The position numbers and the translations under genes are program-made. A stretch of DNA of 16,335 bases from CAXSEF01 sp964236535 (GTDB lineage: Bacteria > Pseudomonadota > Alphaproteobacteria > Acetobacterales > Acetobacteraceae): positions 1 through 16,335 of the forward strand of contig CAXSEF010000073.1 in assembly GCA_964236535.1 (NCBI GenBank). The letters run 5' to 3'. Every line of letters begins with the position of its first letter. Position 1 is the stretch's first letter. The notes beneath the pieces are model-generated. The model saw only the letters and a program-made list of their open reading frames with translations, was not told the origin of the DNA and searched no databases. Below are positions 13,786 to 16,335 of the stretch, piece after piece.

Positions 13786-14469
13786 ATGGCATATCGCACG
13801 GTTACCCATCTGTACAATAGCTACGACGAGGCGGTCGGCGTGGTGAGCGCGCTGGAGGCGGCGGGCATCTCGCATGACCGCATCAGCCTGGTCGCCAACA
13901 GCACCGGCAGCACCACGGGCACCGGCACCACAAGCACGGGCACGACAGGCACGGGCATGACCGGCACCGGCACCACGGGCACGATGACCGGCGCCGATCC
14001 CACCGGAGTGGCCCCGACCACGCCCGAGGGCGCGGGCAGTGCGACGGGCGCAAGCATCGGCACCATTCTCGGCGGCGGGGCGGGCCTGCTGGCCGGCATC
14101 GGCGCACTGGCAATTCCCGGCGTGGGACCTGTCGTGGCGGCGGGCTGGCTGGTGGCCACGCTGACCGGCGCCGGCGTCGGTGCAGGCGCAGGCGGTCTGC
14201 TTGGTTCGCTTACCGGTGCCGGCGTCCACGAGGACGACGCGAACGTCTACGCCGAGGGCGTGCGTCGTGGCGGCACCCTGGTCAGCGTCCAGGCTGACGA
14301 GGCTGAGTATGCCAAGATCGATGCCATGATGAACAACCAGGGTCGGCTCGATCCGGCGGCGTTGCGCACCAACTACCAGAGCCAGGGCTGGTCGCAGTAC
14401 GATCCGACGGCCACCCCGATGACGGAATCCGAGATCACCGCGAACCGCGGGCGACCCGGGAACCTCTGA
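13786..14469 (+). CDS. General-stress-protein-like, glycine-rich membrane-associated protein
   Basis: A 227-residue protein. Residues 1-38 (RTVTHLYNSYDEAVGVVSALEAAGISHDRISLVAN) match the short beta-alpha-beta unit of the YflT/GSP17M-like heat-induced stress protein family. Residues 39-69 are a Thr-Gly repeat of the form TGTG/TGTT. Residues about 86-147 are glycine- and alanine-rich and hydrophobic (IGTILGGGAGLLAGIGALAIPGVGP and WLVATLTGAGVGAGAGG), likely membrane-inserting. Then HEDDANVYAEGVRRGGTLVSVQAD returns to a soluble fold, and the tail is polar (SQGWSQYDPTATPMTESEI). The exact role is unknown; stress-related envelope function is inferred from the family and the EcfG-like promoter. GGGAGA lies about eight bases before ATG 13786. 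It probably forms an operon with the secreted protein gene. Confidence 0.75.
   Translation: MAYRTVTHLYNSYDEAVGVVSALEAAGISHDRISLVANSTGSTTGTGTTSTGTTGTGMTGTGTTGTMTGADPTGVAPTTPEGAGSATGASIGTILGGGAGLLAGIGALAIPGVGPVVAAGWLVATLTGAGVGAGAGGLLGSLTGAGVHEDDANVYAEGVRRGGTLVSVQADEAEYAKIDAMMNNQGRLDPAALRTNYQSQGWSQYDPTATPMTESEITANRGRPGNL
13900..13992 (+). repeat. In-frame Thr-Gly codon repeat
   Basis: About 93 bases built from ACCGGC/ACGGGC-type 6-mers encode Thr-Gly dipeptides in residues 39-69 of the stress-type protein, including ACCGGCACCACGGGCAC recurring at about 13921 and 13963. Such tracts can change length by slippage in 6-base steps without breaking the frame. Confidence 0.7.
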
Positions 14470-14495
14470 GCCCGGTCGGCTCGAAGCGACAAGGA

Positions 14496-14521
14496 CTGGC
14501 GGCGGTAAATCCCGCCGCCAG
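14496..14521 (+). terminator. Terminator-like hairpin after the stress-type operon
   Basis: CTGGCGGCGG (14496-14505) and CCGCCGCCAG (14512-14521) form a perfect 10-bp stem with loop TAAATC, 26 bases past the stop codon. No T-tract follows, but the stem is very stable and correctly placed. Confidence 0.6.
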
Positions 14522-14672
14522 GACAGGTGCCGGAACGTCGCACCGTGTGGCGTTCACTGCCTTTGTGAACGTAGGTGCATCGTCGATCTCGGGCTGAACT
14601 ATGCGGTTGCGGGATCGGCATCTGCCGATGCCAAGCCTTTCAGCGATGCTTTCCTGGAGCAGGGGTCCATTG

Positions 14673-14686
14673 CCTGTAATTACAGG
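14673..14686. promoter_or_regulatory. Perfect 14-bp palindrome, possible operator
   Basis: CCTGTAATTACAGG is its own reverse complement with an A/T-rich centre in GC-rich surroundings, the shape of a dimeric repressor site. No adjacent gene start uses it in an obvious way, so its role is open. Confidence 0.35.
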
Positions 14687-15013
14687 AACGTCTTCTGTCG
14701 ACTGGCGGACAGTATCCTGCGCTTGCTGGCCCGACCGGTCGCTGCGACTAGCGGCACCGAGCACAGGCCTGCAAGCGCAGCAAGATTGGGCGTTTCCTCC
14801 GCCCTCACCCTACTGGCCTAAGCAGGCCGGCGAAACTCTGCACAGGTTACGCCTACACCCGCCAAAGGCCTGAGGCTTCCGGAAAGCCCTTCCTCAAGCA
14901 TGGGAATTCTAAGGGATTAGCCAATGGCTGCGTGCAGTGGCAGAGACTCTGACCTTGCTTGCATGGCCCATTACCCTCAACGCCTGTTGGTGCAGACGCG
15001 ACGGCCTTGTCGC

Positions 15014-15717
15014 TCACTTCATGCCCACGAACTCGTCAATCATCGTCCGGTCGCGCGCGATGTGTGGGGACACCTCCCGCGTCACCTGGGCTTTCTGCAG
15101 GATCAGGATGCGGTCCGAGAGTGCCGCGATGAAACCGAGGTTCTGCTCCGCGAGCACCACCGTCAGCCCGCGTTGCTGGCGCACCGTCTGCAGCGTCTCG
15201 ATCATCTCCTCGATGATCGACGGCTGGATGCCGTCTGTCGGCTCGTCGAGCAGGATCAGCCCGGGCCGCCCGCACACGTAGCGCGCCAGTGCCAACAGCT
15301 GCTGCTCGCCGTCGGACAACGCGCCGCCTGGCCGGTCCAGCAGCCGGGTCAGGCGCGGGAAGTCCTGCAGGATCGCCGCGATGGTCGCCTTCGCGTCGGA
15401 ACGGCGCAGGCAGCCCATTCCAGGTTCTCGGCCACGCTCAACGTGGCGAAGATCTCCCGCCCCTGCGGCACGTAGCCGATGCCCAGCCTCGCCCGTGCCG
15501 CAGGCGCAAGCCGCGTCACGTCCTGGCCGCCGATCTGGACCCGGCCCGCGGTCGCCGGCAGGTAGCCCATCAGGGTGCGCAGCAGGATGGTCTTGCCCAT
15601 GCCGTTATGCCCGAGGATGCCTACCGTCTCGCCCTCGGCCGCGGCCAGCGTGACCCCGGCCAGGATCGGGATGCGCCCGTAGCCGGAGTGCAGCCCCGAC
15701 GCCGCGAGCGTGGTCAT
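15014..15717 (-). pseudogene. Broken UrtE/LivF-like ABC transporter ATPase (urea/amide or branched-chain amino-acid type)
   Basis: The ATPase energises uptake through an inner-membrane HAAT-family permease. The first part (ATG 15717) has Walker A GHNGMGKT (36-43) and Q-loop YVPQGREIF (82-90). After SVAENLE the frame is lost. The rest continues in another frame from about 15418 with the signature segment, Walker B LILLDEPTDGIQPSII and AEQNLGF. The phrase GIQPSII is characteristic of UrtE proteins. Adding one base at about 15418-15421 restores a 234-residue protein, the normal family length. The ABC signature reads LSDGEQQ where LSGGEQQ is expected (15311-15313), a possible second lesion. ATG 15717 overlaps the stop of the upstream ATPase gene (ATGA), showing an ancestral operon. 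A sequencing error could explain the frameshift alone. Confidence 0.8.
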
Positions 15718-16335
15718 GCCGCCTGCCGCCCGAGATAGATGTCGCGCACCTGCTGGTCCGCCAGCACCCGGCCGACCTCGTCCTCGATCAGCACGCTGCC
15801 CTGGTTGAACACGGTGACGGTGGTCGCGATCATCCGGATGAACTGCATGTCGTGCTCGACGATTAACAGCGCCTGCGTGCGGTTGATATCGCGGATCAGC
15901 TTGGCGGTGCGCAGCACCTCGGCGTGGTTCATCCCGCCACCGGCTTGTCGAGCAGGATCATGTCCGACTCCTGCGCCAGCACGGTCGCGATCTCGACCCA
16001 CTGGCGCTGCCTGTGTGCGATCCGCCCGGCGATCGGCTCGAGCTGCAGGCGCGAGAGCGTGCGTTCCACCACCTCGCGGGCCCGCCGCACCGACCCGAGC
16101 CGATGAAGATGTTCTCGCGCACCGACAGCCGCTGAATACATTCGGCACCTGCGTCTTGATGCCGACCCCAGCCTGGCGATCTCGTGCGGATTGGCCCGGT
16201 CACGTCCTTCCCGCGCAGCAGGATGGTGCCCGCGCTCGGGCGGAGCTACCCGGTCAGGGTCTTGAAGAACGTGCTCTTGCCGGCCCCGTTCGGCCCGATC
16301 AGGCAGCGCAGTTCGGTCGTGTCTCCGGGCGTGGT
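15714..16335 (-). pseudogene. Broken UrtD/LivG-like ABC transporter ATPase, 5' end outside the window
   Basis: Fragments in three frames together spell one ATPase: LRCLIGPNGAGKST (Walker A, 16270-16296), then a TAG stop (16248-16246) after TLTG. ANPHEIARLG, VGIKTQVPNVFSG and LSVRENIFIGSG follow, then VRRAREVVERTLSRLQLEPIAG, RQRQWVEIATVLAQESDMILL, and MNHAEVLRTAKLI through EHDMQFIRMIATTVTVFNQG to YLGRQAA. I count five single-base losses, near 16194-16199, 16166-16169, 16129-16131, 16094-16096 and 15933-15935. The signature has HRQRQ instead of HGQ(R/K)Q, and Walker B reads LLDKPVAG with the catalytic Glu changed to Lys (15944-15946). HGQxQW..EI and DEPVAGM are UrtD-like traits. With this many lesions it cannot encode a working ATPase as read. 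Confidence 0.82.

Larger units (their letters stand above)
14470..15013. other. Intergenic region without a supported gene
   Basis: This 544 bp stretch contains the terminator hairpin (14496-14521), the perfect palindrome CCTGTAATTACAGG (14673-14686), and a repeat-like unit GCCAAAGGCCTGAGGC (14861-14876) related to the hairpin at 3612-3632. Codon structure is weak in all frames. It may be the remains of the left flank of the decayed transporter locus. Confidence 0.45.

Noticed and set aside
14924..15475. A 183-codon plus-strand frame opposite the UrtE-like gene
   Set aside because: Antisense to recognisable ABC ATPase motifs and without domains of its own.

Overview
The window is GC-rich alphaproteobacterial DNA, most likely from an acetic-acid-bacteria relative (Acetobacteraceae or close). 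This rests on three things: strong G/C preference at third codon positions, gene families typical of that group (an SDR with a membrane-helix tail, a secreted PepSY-like protein, a glycine-rich stress-type protein), and intergenic gaps filled with short GC-rich palindromic repeats. The taxonomic call is inference. No rRNA, tRNA, CRISPR array or complete mobile element was seen.

Layout from left to right: (1) 64-2670, minus strand: a monomeric class II (adenosylcobalamin-dependent) ribonucleotide reductase, with a probable NrdR box lying over its promoter. (2) 3054-3584, plus: a gamma-carbonic-anhydrase-family protein, convergent with (3) 3777-5282, minus: an NAD(P)-dependent aldehyde dehydrogenase. 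The 192 bp between them is packed with perfect hairpins. (4) 5283-6649: a poorly resolved stretch with one GC3-rich orphan reading frame, possibly a decayed gene. (5) 6650-8005, minus: a two-dinucleotide-fold FAD/NAD(P) oxidoreductase with a CRP-type palindrome upstream. (6) 8381-9568, minus: a DegT/DnrJ/EryC1 PLP sugar aminotransferase with a recognisable promoter. (7) 10001-11173, minus: a zinc alcohol/formaldehyde dehydrogenase. (8) 11346-12695, minus: an SDR fused through a hydrophobic segment to a C-terminal ABM monooxygenase-type domain. (9) 13327-13761 and 13786-14469, plus: a probable two-gene stress/envelope operon behind an EcfG-like promoter. (10) 15014-16335, minus: the ATPase genes of a urea/amide-type (UrtD/UrtE-like) ABC transporter, both broken by frameshifts; the upstream one also has a stop codon and damaged ATPase motifs.

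The genes are mostly monocistronic and do not form one pathway. Aldehyde/alcohol oxidation (ALDH, zinc ADH, SDR) is the commonest theme. I did not find a convincing new multi-gene system. The observations most worth following are the serial frameshifts in the transporter genes, the SDR-ABM fusion, the NrdR-type operator on the RNR promoter, the EcfG-like promoter ahead of the stress pair, the CRP-type palindrome, and the dispersed palindromic repeat family.
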